Positions 31,291 through 43,986 of a stretch of DNA of 64,000 nucleotides are shown piece after piece (position 1 is the first letter of the stretch; each line of letters begins with the position of its first letter). Position numbers and translations under genes: made by a program. The notes under the pieces were generated by a model, which saw nothing but the letters and a program-made list of their open reading frames with translations, made no database searches and was not told the origin of the DNA. The DNA lies in NCBI GenBank assembly GCA_022495995.1, contig JAFEMH010002079.1, positions 310,001 through 374,000 of the forward strand, written 5' to 3'. The stretch comes from Adenophora triphylla var. japonica (taxonomy: Eukaryota; Streptophyta; Magnoliopsida; Asterales; Campanulaceae).

Positions 31291-32700
31291 CAAAGTGTTA
31301 ATCGTTAAAGTATCTTTGAATAAATTACATATTTCCCCTGAAATTTTTGAGTTACATGTTTGTACCCTGAATTGTTGTGGATGGCGCTAAATGCTTGTAA
31401 ACTGTCAATATTTGACACTCTACTCTAACCCTTTTACTTTTTGAAACGGGCATTAGGCCTCCTTTATCGGTGACCTCCTAGCTAGATCGGAGGAAAAAGA
31501 CAAAGATTTTGAAAAAAAAAAAAAAAAGATAAAGACTTGTTCATTGCACCAACAAATTGCCTATTTATTCAGATTATTTGATGCAATGATCATGTTTAAA
31601 TTTTACTAAACTAGTAAAAGTCTGTGTCCGAGAACATGTAGTAAAATGAGGTTAATAATATATGCAATAAAAAATAAAGAATAAATGATATTTGAGTTGG
31701 GTTGGTTGGTTGGATTGAATTGTGAATAAAGTCAAAAAAATGAAGAAGATTGGTTTGGATTTTAGATGATATATGTGGAAGAGAGAGAAATAATATTATA
31801 TTGTTGAATTGGATTGGATTGGGTTGTTGATAAAGGAGGTCTTAGTGACTTCTGATGTCATTGCAATCCATATCCTCAATCGTAGATCTTCCGATTAAAT
31901 GTTAAGATCTCGGCATGGGCCTTTTGGTCCTTTCCTTTCCACCATCCCGGAAAAGATAAAGACTTGTTCATTGCACCAACAAATTGCCTATTCATTCGGA
32001 TTATTTGATGCAATGATCGTGTTTAATTTTTACTAAACTAGTAAAAGTCTGTGTCCGAGAACATGTAGTATTTTTTTAATTAAAAGTGAGGACAAAATGG
32101 GAAAGAGACAACTTAGTGAGGGTAAAATGGAAAAAAAAACTTTTGACACTATTCATACAACTATTCATGTGGATCTCTTTTTACAAAAATTCAAATTTTA
32201 GGAGGAAAAAGTTATTTTGAAAATTAAGAGTAAAATTGAAAATAAAGAACCTTGGCAGAATTTGAGGGGCAAAATAGAAAAAAATAATTTGGAATTGTTC
32301 ATAGAACTGTTCACCCCCGTTACCATTTATTAGTGTACTAGTAAAAGTCCGTATCCGAAGACAAGTGGTATTTTTTTAATTAAAAGTGAGGGCAAAATGG
32401 AAAAAGGACAACTTAGTGAGGATAAAATGAAAAAAAAACTTTTGACGCTATTCATACAACTATTCATCCCTCTTTCCTCATTTATACTATAGATTAGTCT
32501 TGTGAATGTTGACTCAAAGATCAAACCTAATTTTTAATTTTATGAAAGGGTATATATTCATAAAGTCAAGCCTCACCCTTTCAGTGAGGGTTAGATTTCT
32601 CTCATCGCATCCTTGGCATTGGCATGGAGCACCGTAATAAAAATGTTGGTCAGTTAAAATTGTTAGTTTATACGATATGATCTTTATTTTTAAGTTGTAA
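31291..32700. repeat. Intergenic region with dispersed direct repeats
   Basis: A repeat of about 116 bp (from GATAAAGACTTGTTCATTGC to GAGAACATGTAGTA) occurs at about 31529-31640 and 31955-32071. The tail ACTAGTAAAAGTC followed by TTTTTTTAATTAAAAGTGAGG...CTATTCATACAACTATTCAT recurs near 32040-32165 and 32338-32470. I see no gene. The pattern suggests fragments of one dispersed element (possibly Helitron-like), which is uncertain. Confidence 0.6.
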
Positions 32701-32738
32701 ATCGAAAAGTGAAAATATATTGTTGGACCCAAGTTGTA

Positions 32739-32857
32739 TTGGGCTTATTGTAGCTGGCCCAAGCCTTACGGGTCAAGTTGGAAACTTTGACCCACCCAAA
32801 AAACCCATATAAGATCTTCCGAGGAAATCCAAACAATACCGTACCCGCAAAAACCCT
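32739..32857 (+). promoter_or_regulatory. CSN3 promoter elements (site II pair, TATA-like, telo-box)
   Basis: TGGGCT (32740-32745) and GGCCCA (32756-32761) form a site II-like pair. TATAAG lies at 32808-32813. AAACCCT (32851-32857) is a telo-box 60 bp before the ATG. Site II plus telo-box is typical of plant housekeeping and cell-cycle promoters (established knowledge). Function here is inferred. Confidence 0.5.
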
Positions 32858-32916
32858 CCCAACCAAGTATAAAGAATTCGATTGATTTCGATCATCTCCG
32901 ATTGACGGTGGCGAAG

Positions 32917-33513
32917 ATGAACTCCGTCGATGCTCTGGTGGCGCAAATTCTTGGACTATCGGGAAGCGCGGCGGACATCAACCACCTTCACAACCTATTG
33001 AAACAATCAGAGGAGGTTTTCCGGTCTCAGTCGGCTCTATTTGCTCCTTTTCTCTCTCAACTTGAACCGGCAATCCATTCCCTCGGTTACCTCTACATTC
33101 TGTATGTATTAGTATCTCTCTCTCTCTCTCTCAGTCGTCATATTCAGTTTAGTGGTGAATGTAGTTTTGAGTAAGTTGTTTATATATAGTTTTATGAAGA
33201 ATTTGAAGTTTCTGACTGAGGTTAGGGTTTGCATTATTGAGTATTTATTTGTTATGTTAGGGTTATAGTTTATTGGCACTTTGTAGTTTTTAATATATTG
33301 TGGTTATCATGTTCAAGGTATGAATTGGTATAACTTACCGTATACTCCTAATCATTGACTATTACAATCACCTGTAAGCCCCAGACGCATTCCGCCTATG
33401 GAATGAGAAGTTTGTAAGAGTTTAGATGCATATCATCATTGTATGCACTTAGGCAGTGGTTACATATAGTTTAATAAATCAGATAGTATAGTAAAAGATT
33501 CAGTGGCAGAGCC

Positions 33514-33555
<42 letters not shown>

Positions 33556-35428
33556 GGGGTAAAAGTATTTTCATTAAGTAAAAGAGGAAAAAAAAAAGTG
33601 CATTTTTTTCTTCACACAAGGGGGGCAAGTTTTACACTAAATTCTTTAAATATTTTTACTAGTAAAAAAGAAAATCATTAAATCAGGGGGGGGGGGGAAT
33701 TGCTCCCCTTTGGCTTGGGGTAGATCCGCCAGTGATAAGATTCCTTGCATCAAACTGTCTTCTGGGGGGGGGGGGGAGATTAAAAGAGCCTGTGAGGTTT
33801 TGTTTTGGTTTGTTGGGGTCAAGAGTAACCATCAAGTGTCTTCGAAATTTGTAGATTTTACTTCATATCATTCAGTCTGAAAGGGCCAGTGGATTACTCA
33901 AACTACCATATTGTTGGCTTCATGTGGTAGCCGAACTATGATTCACAGGTGCTCTTCCCTTACCTCAACCCCTTTCTCAGACCAATCAGTTGTCTCATGT
34001 AGGAATTTAGCACTGTTTGGGGGAAGGAAAAGATAACCCTCCTTACTGAAGCAATACAAACTAAAGAATAGTAGGGTAACGTACAAACAACAAGAGAATA
34101 TGGACTAAATCCATCCTGAACTACAAGTGAAGGTTTGTTTGATAGAAAAAGAAAAATGCAAGCTGGTGTGTGGAGTTCAATTACAGAAAGTAGTTTTTGG
34201 TGTTCAGTAAACTCATCTTTTCCCAACCCAAGCATGGAAACTACTCCCTCCGTCCCATCCGACTTGAGACAATTTGCTATTTTGGGCGTCCCTCTCGACT
34301 TAGGACGTCCTAAAATGGCAAGTTTATATTATTTTATATTCAAGGGGCCCACTTGTCATACTCACAACAATAATCCCTTTACTATTCTTCCCACTCATTC
34401 TCTCTCCTATTATACTTTTCATACTCACAATACCTCCTCCACTCATCCTCTCCTCTTATTATATTAGCATTTCTTAATCTCCGTGTCGGGATAGAAGATC
34501 CTAAGTCGGATGGGACGGAGGGAGTATAGTTTTGTTGCCATCAAGGTTTCTTAATGTTTCCTAGAACACATCTTGTGAACATCTAACTCTGGTCTGTCAT
34601 TGACAGGGAGGCATGCACAGCTACCCCGATCGCAAAAGAGCAAGTCAGTGAGCTGGTTCCCTCTATTGTCAGATTTATCAACGCATGCAGCGTGGAGCAG
34701 ATCCGTTTGGTGCCTGATAAATGTTTGTATCTGCCTTTCTGAAATTATTCTAATTGAACTGATGTGTATGAATGTCATCTAAAGATTAACTATGGTGATG
34801 CTTGCAGTCATATCTGTATGTAAAAAGCTCAAGGACCTAGTTCTGATTATTGAAGCCCCCATAAGAGGGATCGCTCCTTTGCTGACTGCTATCCGCAAGA
34901 TTCAACCATCCTTCGAGCATTTGACTACTTTACATCCTGATTTTCTTCTTCTTTGTTTACTGTCTAAGTGCTATAAATCTGGTCTTAGGATTTTGGAGGA
35001 TGATATATATGAAGTTGATCAGCCAAGGGACTTTTTCTTGTACTGCTATTATGGGTGAGCTGCTACTTTATCATTTCATTTTGTTTTCAACATTCAATTA
35101 GCTTGTACTGGTTTTGGATCACACATATCTTGTTCTTAGCTTTTTTATTCAACTTTTCGCATATGGATGTACGTTCTCTGCTGTTTTTAGTTTTTCTTAA
35201 TATATACTCCCTCCATCCCATAACGATGTTTACTAAAATTAAATGCACGGGAATTAAGGAAAAAGTAAGTGTTGCGAGTATGAAAAGTAAAGTAGGAGAG
35301 AGAAAGTTAAAGTGGGATAGGGTGATTTTTGTTGTGTGGCAAGTGGGTCCCATTGACATTTTGGGTAAGTAATATTTGTTACGGGATGCCCAAAAGGGAA
35401 ATTTATAACATTTGTTATGGGACGGAGG

Positions 35429-35474
<46 letters not shown>

Positions 35475-38400
35475 GTCCAACTCACAAGTGGGTTACAGAA
35501 CTTCAACTTGTCTTTACCTGACAAGTTGAAGCCCATCTTAGTTATTTAAGATATCAATAAACTTGGTATGCTGGTAATATTGATGACCAGGTCATTCATA
35601 TGATCCGGTTACTTACGAGCTTGAGTAAGGCTTGTGGAAAGCTGTTCCCTTTCACTCAAACTTCTGACGTTTTCCTTACTAGTGACATTATCCTGATTAA
35701 ATGGTTGATTTTTTTAGTGTTTGATTACTGGTGTTTGGCGTCATTATTCTTGGCAGTCTCTTAATTTTTTTGCTTTTGAGTGGTGCCTTGAGAATAGGGA
35801 AAATTACTGATGGTTTTCTATGTCTGGATTTATTGTAGGGGTATGATTTGTATCGGACAGAAACGTTTTGGCAAAGCATTGGAGCTCCTACACAATGTGT
35901 GTCAGCTTGAAAATCATTGTTTTATTTGTATATAAGTGGATTATAAATAGTTTTACTCTGACTTGCTTATCACCTTACAACTTCATATGTTTTCAGGTTG
36001 TAACTGCTCCTATGTCCACTTTGAATGCTATAGCTGTTGAAGCATATAAGAAGTATCTATTGGTTTCACTCATTCACCTCGGGCAGGTGAACTTTTCTCT
36101 CATCTCTTAATTTCATAGGGATAAATATCATACTCCCTCCGTCCCATTTGAAGGTTCGCTATTTGAGTTGGGCACACGAATTAAGGAAAAAGGTGATGTG
36201 TTGTGAATCTAGATAGTTGGGTAGGGGAAAGAAAGGGGAGTAAGTGGGTAATTGTGTGAGTATGACAAGTGGGTCATATTTCCATTTTTGGAAAGGTGAA
36301 CCTTTAAATGGGACACACATTTGAAAAATAAGTGAACCTTTAAATGAGACGGAGGGAGTATATTATTCCCGAGGCTTGGTCAAATTACGTATAGACCTCC
36401 CTTATTTTAATAATCTCGTTGCTAATCTCTCTACATAGGCATTCGCGTCCGATTACCCCTCAATATGGCCATTTAAGCCCTCAGACAGGCTCTATTGGTG
36501 TTAGCTATGCCATTTCGCCTAGTACCAATCAATTCAAAGAATCAAGTGAAAAATTTTCAGCCTCTCGCAGCTGCTTAGTTTAGTACTACGAATTTGTTTG
36601 CACACTATGATATGATATAACTACCGATTGATCATTGCATTTACAGTAACAGTTTCTGGTTAATTGACTAGTTTAAATGCAAGAACGACAGTCTATTAGT
36701 AAGTTCCTTTAGGTCCAGTTGCCTTCCCCTAATGAGATGGGAATATGCCACAGTGAAACACCAAAGACTCTTATGTCTCTGATATATTACCTAGCTTTGT
36801 GGAGTGGATGATACTTGTACAACTTTATAATTATTTGGCACGTGTCATAGGATACAACAACAACAACAACAACATTACCCCAGTGCCGCAAAGGCTCCCA
36901 CCTATGGATGAAGATGTTTAAAATAATAGAATTGTGTTTATAAGTAGGTGATGCGATTTCTCCACTTGATGACCCAAGCAGAATTCCCTGTTTGTAGCAA
37001 CAACAACAACAACATAGCCTAGTCCCAAAATAATTTGGTAATCTTGTATTGTGGATATTATGATGACCAAGCATACCTAAGCATGTTGAATTGTGTCTCG
37101 TCGATGTGCTAATGATTTTCATGGGCTGATTAGAAAAAAAATGCATGCAAGTACATATGCATAACCACATTATTATTATCATTATTTTTTGTATTGCATG
37201 AGAAAGTCAAGTAGTGGGTGTTATTTTTATGAGCAATTCTCCTCGTTCTACAAGTCCATGCACATCTTTTTATTGGAGATTAACCAAGTGTTTTATTCCT
37301 GATGGAGACAGTTCTCCACCACTTTCCCGAAGTACACTTCTTCAGTTGCTCAAAGAAATCTAAAGAATTTGTCTCAGGTAATGTCCATCTTGTATTGTGG
37401 TCAAATTGATGAATTACCCCTTGTGATGGTCTTGATCCCTCTCTCCTACTGGACGGGATTTGCAACAAATTTATATGCGTATCGAGGCCTACTTGTGCAA
37501 TTTTTTGGAAAGGATTGTCCTTATCTGCCCGCACGAGTTTCTTGAGCAAATATTCCGATCTCACTCTTTCTTTTCTGCCAATATCCTTATCTTGAGTTTT
37601 TTTAATTATACATCAAGTTTTTTAATGCACTAAACCATTTTTCCATTTTCTTGTCTAAGCAGCCCTATCTTGAGTTGGCAAATACTTACAGCACTGGAAA
37701 AATTTCCGAACTTGAGAGATATGTTGAAGCTAACCAGGAGAAGTTTGAAAATGTATGTTTCAGATAAATCAGCTGTTTTTGTATTTTAAAGTGGATGTGA
37801 TAATAGAGTTGGAACCTGAGCCACTCAAATCCGTTTGTCTTTAATTTCCTTTCATCTTCCTTCGCAGGAAAACAATCTTGGATTGGTGAAGCAGGTTGTA
37901 TCTTCCATGTACAAGCGGAATATACAGAGATTGACCCAGACATACTTGACACTCTCTCTTCAAGACATAGCCAATACTGTGCAACTAAATACCCCTAAAG
38001 AAGCTGAAATGCATGTACTTCAAATGGTATTTACACAATGAACTCTTTAGATTGCTGAGTTTGTCTTGCTTCGTGTTGTCTTCAATCTTTAAAATTACTG
38101 ATATCTTTTTTATATATTTCCTGTCATCAAAGATTGAAGATGGTCAAATCTATGCAACAATCAACCAGAAGGATGGAATGGTTAGATTCCTAGAGGACCC
38201 AGAGCAGTATAAAACCTGTCAGATGATTGAGCGAATTGACTCGTCAATCCAGAGGTAGGCTTCTTAGTCATGCAAATGTTGGATATTTTAGCATCTACAG
38301 CAAACCCATGAAGGAAGAAAAAAAAACATTCTACCTCTTTCACAAAATGAATTACCACTTTTAGGAAAATTTTGTCCCTAAAAATGACCTTTTTGCAAAA

Positions 38401-39208
38401 AACTTGGTCCCTAAATGTTTTTTTCCAAAAAAAAATAATCACCAGTCATCATTTATATACTTGCAGAACTAAGAGTTTGAAAAGTAGATAACAAAAAATT
38501 TGTTACACCTTCGTTATTAAAGTTTGCAAAAAGCTGATATTCTTAAATTTATCCAAAATGGAAAGTGGTCATTCATTTTGAGACGGAGAGAGTAGTAATT
38601 TATCATAAAGGACTGATAGTTTTGTATATCCAGAAAATAACAGAAGGTGTTTTCTCTATTTATTTTGTGGTGGGTGTTTTTTTTTTTTTTTTTTTTTTTG
38701 GTTTGGGGGAGGGGGTAAATGGGAAGGGGGAGAAGACTTGAAAAGCAACTTCTAACTGGAACTGTTTATAAATCAATTCTTCTCTACTAATTATATGGGG
38801 GGGGGGTACTTGTTGTCATTTTCCTCGGTACTTTTTGCAAGTTATTTACACACCATCTTGATTAATCATGAATGACTTGACTTGGTTTTCTGTTAATGGA
38901 TTTTCTTTGCTGTTTCTTAATTATTCCAGAATCATGACTCTTTCTAAGAAGCTGACGACTATGGATGAATCGATGTCTTGCGACCCTCAGTACCTATCCA
39001 AGGTAAGACTGTTTTTCCCGCCCCCACCCCCAACCTCAACCTCCCTACATGCACACGGTGTTTCTCAGATGGAAAAGTAATGTTTTAGAAAATGCCTCCA
39101 ATCTTTTATTCATAGCCATTCTTCTCTTGTTTTCTTCAGGCTGGCAGAGAACGTCAGAGATTCGACTTTGATGACTTTGATTCTGTTCCTCAAAAATTCA
39201 ACTTGTAA
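32917..39208 (+). CDS. CSN3: COP9 signalosome complex subunit 3, 11 exons, intact
   Basis: CSN3 is a PCI-domain subunit of the COP9 signalosome, which removes NEDD8 from cullins and so tunes CRL ubiquitin ligases. In plants its loss gives the fusca/cop photomorphogenic phenotype (Arabidopsis FUS11). Exons: 32917-33101, 34607-34722, 34808-35054, 35839-35896, 35997-36086, 37312-37377, 37663-37752, 37868-38026, 38133-38254, 38930-39002, 39140-39208. All introns are GT-AG, all phases match, and the total is 1275 nt, 424 codons plus stop (Arabidopsis about 429). Diagnostic stretches: [60 protein letters not shown] and [16 protein letters not shown]. The last three lie in the PCI/winged-helix half. 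The C-terminus has the acidic [12 protein letters not shown] tail and ends QKFNL. The start is the first in-frame ATG giving MNSVDALV; upstream in-frame codons have no ATG nearby. No lesion seen. Confidence 0.96.
33501..33734. mobile_element. hAT-type MITE in CSN3 intron 1
   Basis: The termini CAGTGGCAGAGCCAG and GATCCGCCAGTG are imperfect inverted repeats of the CAGTGGCGGAGCCAG type. They are flanked by an 8-bp duplication with one mismatch (AAAAGATT at 33493-33500, ATAAGATT at 33735-33742). It contains a 36-T run (33516-33551) and a G-run. Confidence 0.8.
34244..34524. mobile_element. Stowaway-like MITE in CSN3 intron 1
   Basis: The termini are CTCCCTCCGTCCC and GGGACGGAGGGAG, with TA at 34242-34243 and 34525-34526. 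Subterminal halves are also inverted (GTCCCATCCGACTT / AAGTCGGATGGGAC). Confidence 0.92.
35207..35431. mobile_element. Stowaway-like MITE in CSN3 intron 3
   Basis: It runs from CTCCCTCCATCCC to GGGACGGAGGGAA, with TA at 35205-35206 and 35432-35433. A TA microsatellite (to about 35472) begins at the right end, possibly seeded by the TA target. Confidence 0.88.
35432..35472. repeat. (TA)n microsatellite
   Basis: About 20 TA units start directly at the right edge of the Stowaway element. Confidence 0.9.
36133..36358. mobile_element. Stowaway-like MITE in CSN3 intron 5
   Basis: The termini are CTCCCTCCGTCCC and GAGACGGAGGGAG, with TA at 36131-36132 and 36359-36360. It starts only 46 bp after the exon 5 donor. 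Confidence 0.92.
36850..37035 (-). mobile_element. Au-SINE-like fragments with (CAA)n runs in CSN3 intron 5
   Basis: Two (CAA)n runs, near 36854-36873 and 36990-37012, are followed by ACATTACCCCAGTGCCGCAA/AGGCTCCCACCTATGG and by CATAGCCTAGTCCCAAAATA. Read on the other strand these resemble the conserved regions and TTG-repeat tail of plant Au SINEs (from memory). Confidence 0.45.
38578..38596. mobile_element. Stowaway remnant end in CSN3 intron 9
   Basis: A lone TTTTGAGACGGAGAGAGTAG lies in intron 9 without a clear left end. A T-run of about 30 follows at 38670-38700. Confidence 0.4.
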
Positions 39209-39847
39209 AACAAGGGGACATGTGCTCTTGTCAAAGAAGCATTGTGAAATCTTGCACGTTGTCGTTTTCTTCTCCATAGAGAGAAAAAAGGGTTGAGGGT
39301 TTTACCCTTTTATGTCCCGTTTTGGTCACTATGTGTAGCTTTTAGCCATCTGTTCTTTTGTTAATGTCATTTTCTCTGTCCGTTTCTTGCAAAACAGAAT
39401 ATAATCAGATATCAAAAGTGTCTTCAATTCATTATTATCTTTTCCCCAAATGCACTCTGATGTAGAGGCTAGTAGGTTGGGTGGTAATATTAATAGTAGC
39501 TTCCAAGACTAATGTCAATTTTATAAATATGATATTTATATTGGGACGGACTAAAATGAATATTCGTGATCTTTTGATGCCAAAGAAACTTCTCCATTGG
39601 GTTAGGAAATTGCTATCACCAATCCACTTTTCAACTCTCACTAACTATTTTGCTCGTACCAAATGTTAAGAATATTGCACTGTGCCACTTTGCAAGGAAA
39701 TAGCCTCTCTCCTACCCATGATAAAAACCCTAGATATATATGTTCTAATAACAAATAAAGAAAACAAGACAATAAAGATTACACTACTAACAACTTACTA
39801 ATAATTAAAGATTAGACACTAATAGCAACTTACTAATAATTAATAAA
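39209..39847. other. CSN3 3' region and AT-rich spacer
   Basis: It probably holds the 3' UTR. I see no clear AATAAA close to the stop and no second gene. A duplicated phrase CAACTTACTAATAATTAA occurs near 39791 and 39825. Confidence 0.5.
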
Positions 39848-40080
39848 CTCCATCCGTCCCAAAATGTTTGTCCCATTTGACTTTTTTGTTGAACTTTGAC
39901 CACAAATATATGACAATTTAAATATGTTCATGAGATTCTAAAAATTCCTATTGATTCACCATTAATAATATTATCAACAACAACTTTTAGAATTTCATGA
40001 ACATGATTAATCTCTCATAAATTTGTGGTCAAAGTTCAACAAAAAAGTCAAATGGGACAAACATTTTGGGACGGAGGGAG
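39848..40080. mobile_element. Stowaway-like MITE with long inverted repeats
   Basis: CTCCATCCGTCCCAAAATGT at the left is matched by ACATTTTGGGACGGAGGGAG at the right. The inversion continues for about 60 bp each side (GACTTTTTTGTTGAACTTTG / CAAAGTTCAACAAAAAAGTC), so it could fold as one hairpin. A clean TA duplication is not obvious. Confidence 0.85.
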
Positions 40081-40599
40081 TGCTAAGTAATATTTTACAT
40101 AAAACATCAAACATTATATTACAAACAATAAATAAAACTTACAATCTGAATCCAGAAAGGATTCTTATTCTTCGCTCCCAAAGAAATTTCTATTTAAATA
40201 CAAACTAAAACTTTAAGATTTTGAAAGGGAAGAGTTTTTCAGAGAAATATTTTTTTCTAGGATATGGAAAGCTTGCTTCTTCCCTTGGATGAAGTCTCTT
40301 TTTATAGTTCTTTTTCCTGATTTTTCTTCCATCTTTAAGAATTATTGGCCAACATTTTTATATCTTCTCTATCAACTTTTAAGTCTTTTCCTCCTTTTGT
40401 TTTAAGTCTTGTCTTAACTTTATCTATCCACTAGTCTTGTTTTTGTCTTCTACTTTTAGCCGTATCCTCATATTTTTTAAGATGTTTCATGTCCCCTTGC
40501 TTTATCAAGAAAATTTTATTTTCTTTCATCTCCTCCTGGTTTGATCATTTTGGAGATGTTTTTTGAGAGTATGTGACAATTCTCAAATATTATTCCATA

Positions 40600-41869
40600 T
40601 TTTCATTATTATTTCCCATACTTCGAGTGGATGTCATAGAAGCATTTTCTTCTTTATCCTTGAGAATATTGTTAATAAACATTGCAAATTTATCTTGAAT
40701 TCAATAATCTAACTTTTCTTGAGCCATTTCTGGATTTAACAAAATAATTTGTAATTTGTTCAATTCTAATGTGTTATTTTTCTCCAAGTCCTCCATCTTC
40801 TTTTTTTTCCTTGCTTTTAGCTTTTTCTCTAGCTTCCTCTTTAAGAGAAATAAATACTTGATTTATTTCTTTAAAAATTTCAGTAATATCAAATTTGTTT
40901 CACCATTTATAAGAAAATGTTCTAATAATACATAATAGGTTTAGGTCATCATAATAACAACAATATGACCATGGCCAGATCCATGAAAGGTTAAATTGGA
41001 TCATGAAAAATATTTGAGCTTTGGATATCAAATGAGATGTTTCTTTTTCACCCTTAAATTGAGAATGATTCGTATAATATTCCTTAAATAAGAGACATAA
41101 TTCTTTGGAAAGAATTTTTCCTTATCAGGATCAATTTTTTGCCAATTAAAACAAAACAATTTGGTATATCTTGATATAAGAATTTTTTATCAAACATGAA
41201 AAACCATGTATGTTTTTTTTTTTTTTAGAATTTTGATATAGGAATGCATGTAACCAAGAATCAATATAATCTCAATAATTATAGGAGAATTGATGATCAG
41301 GATTTGAAAAATATTGCCTTAATTGGTTAGGGTTTGTTCCCAATTCTGAAACATTTAAAACTTTAAGAAATTTTGTTTTAGAAAAAGTATAAGCACTTTG
41401 AATTGCTTCGTTATTTCTAAATTTATGGTCAAAAAATACTGACCCTATTTCTTTTAGAATTATTTCATATGCAACTCTGTTTTTTCTTCCTTTTATAGGA
41501 AAATATGTTATTTATTCAAAATATTTATTTGATATCTAAAAGGGACCTACAAACCATTTTAGGTCGCATGGCTCTAATCATATGATTGGTTCCTTTAATG
41601 ATTTTTCAACCATTGTTTGATTATATTTTTACAATAAGACATCTATAGTTGTTATTTAAGAACTTGCAGTGGAGGGTGTTCCAATATTAGGATATGATGA
41701 TGATCATGATCCATATTATGAGGCATGATATCTTTAAGAAAAATAATATCATCTGCTGTAGTGCCTCTTCCATGATGATAGAGTTCACCTCTACCTATGC
41801 TCCTAGAATTTTGAGTTCTTTCGAACATTACTTGAATCCCTGCAAAAATTCTCTAGTTAAAAAAGTCAG
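40600..41869 (-). pseudogene. Pararetrovirus region downstream of RNase H
   Basis: Broken frames on the - strand show a Lys/Glu-rich, probably coiled-coil segment near 40700-40900 and Trp/Phe-rich stretches near 41080-41250. They are reminiscent of the C-terminal or separate ORF of endogenous caulimovirids. Too decayed to name a product. Confidence 0.45.
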
Positions 41870-43720
41870 GAAGTGAATTTGATTCCCCTTTTATATACTT
41901 AGTCTTAAAATAAAAAAACAGATAATATTTCTTTCCATCTTGCAAATATTTGTTTTGATACTAAATTTTTTACCATCTCTTTCTAATATTTCGTTTGCTG
42001 CTTTACAGTCAATTCTTAATATAAAATTTTGGTTTAAAAGATCTTCTTGAAATATAGAAATGCATTTGACTATTGATAACATTTATTTTTTAATCGTAGA
42101 ATAATTTTTCTGGGCATTATCCCATTTTTCTGATGTAAATATAACTAATTCATCTTTACTTTTATATAAATTAAATTGTTTTAAAAATTCCACCGTAACC
42201 ATTATCTAAAACATCAGTTTCTACAATATTTCTCCATTGTTCATTTGCTAATGATAAACAAGGTATCTTCTTAACTTTTATTTTTATTAGTTTAACTGCA
42301 TTAGTGTGTTCTTGTCCCCAAGCCGGAGGATTTTTCTTTAATCGATCATATAATGGAGCACTATCAATTGCTAGATTTTTGTAAAACTCTGCCATATAAT
42401 TTAAACTTCCTAAAAATATTTGCAATTGCTTTTTATCTCTGATTTCATCTGAAAATTTAGAAGCAAACTCAATTGATCTATTAATTGGTGAAAAGATACT
42501 TCTTCAATTTCATGGCAAATGAATCTTATTTTAGTTTGAAATAATTGCATTTTCTTTTCATAAATTACTGAACCGTTATTTTTAACCATGTGGAAAAATG
42601 TTTCTAATTGTTTAAAATGTTGGTCAATGTTTTTGAAAATACTAGGATATCATCCATATAAACAATAATAAATTTTGAGTATAGGTAGAATATATCATTC
42701 ATAATATTTTGAAATTCTGATGGGGCATATTTAAGCCCGAAAGGAATTACATTCCATTCATAATGCCCAAAGGGTACGGTGAAATCAGTATTATATTTAT
42801 CTTCTTCTGCTATATGGATCTGCCAATATCTGACTTTAAGTCAAATTTGCAATAAATATAAGCTTCATTTAATTTATTTAATAAATCTTTTTTATTAGAA
42901 ATTGGATATCTTATCTATTTTAAAACACTATCTAGTGGTTTATAATTTATTACTAATCTAGAGGCTCCCCTCTCTTTTTCAGCATTTTTATTCACATAAA
43001 AAGCTAAACAACTTCGATGGGATTGACTTTTCCTAATAAGTTGTTTTTCTAATAATTCTTAAATTTCTTTTTTACAATATTCTACTAATTCTTTATTCAT
43101 TTGAATAGGTCTAGCTTTTGTTGAAATTTTCTTTTCATCAAAATCGTTCTTTTAAGGTAATTATACAACATGTTTCTTTATTTGCCAAAAAGCTGTTGAT
43201 AATTCATTACAAATTTCATTTTTCATTTTACTTTCAATGGATTTAATTCTCTTTTATTTTTGGAGTTTGTAACAAATAAATTATGTTTGTGATTTTTATA
43301 TCTTTTTGTAAGAAAATTTAATTGTTTTTATTTGAATATTAAATTTTCTTTTAATTCATTTATTGTTTTAGTTTGAGGATTCATAATAAATCTAAAATTA
43401 ATTTGTATTCCATTTAATGTTAAATATATTCCAGTAGAATCTATTATTAATAAAAGAAAAGGTGTTTCTATTATTATAAATTATGTCAATCCTTTTATCA
43501 TATAGAATGATGTTTTAATGCAAATTCTATCATTCCAAATATGAGCACTAGGTAATTTATAATTTATCATCAGTTTTGATCAATTATCTAATGTTAAGCT
43601 GTTTTGAGATTTAGTTTTTTGAAAATATTTAGTAGGTATTAATCATTCTTTTATTAATCATTCTTTTAAACAATTCATATATGTCCCACTATCTATTAAT
43701 GCAATTGTTTAAATATTAAA
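41870..43720 (-). pseudogene. Pararetrovirus protease, reverse transcriptase and RNase H
   Basis: The aspartic protease triplet Asp-Ser-Gly is at 43693-43685. The RT active site Tyr-Met-Asp-Asp is at 42660-42649. RNase H covers about 42425-41870, with its first catalytic Asp near 42212. Numerous stops and indels lie between. Confidence 0.82.
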
Positions 43721-43986
43721 TTCTTCATTTATTACTAGTGTTACATATACATACCACTTTTATATGTTATTTTGTCTATAAGACATAAATATTGCTCTTC
43801 TTTATTTTCAATTTTTGTTGTAGTAATTGATTGTTCACTGCTTATATTATTTTTTGGTCGATTATCTTCGATATTTTAGCTAATTTTTTATATTTTCAAT
43901 TTTATTTTTAATCCTTTTATTTCTATTTTCAGTTAGTTTATTTCTTACTTTAATTCTTGTATGGTTGGTCTCTTAATGATTTATTT

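Noticed and set aside
32902..32916. An upstream non-ATG (TTG) start for CSN3 giving five extra residues
   Set aside because: The ATG at 32917 is the first in-frame ATG and gives the family-like N-terminus; no evidence supports a TTG start.
34600..35060. Single-exon ORFs at 34600-34782 and 34792-35058 as independent small genes
   Set aside because: 34607-34722 and 34808-35054 are CSN3 exons 2 and 3 with perfect splice phases; the rest is intron read-through.
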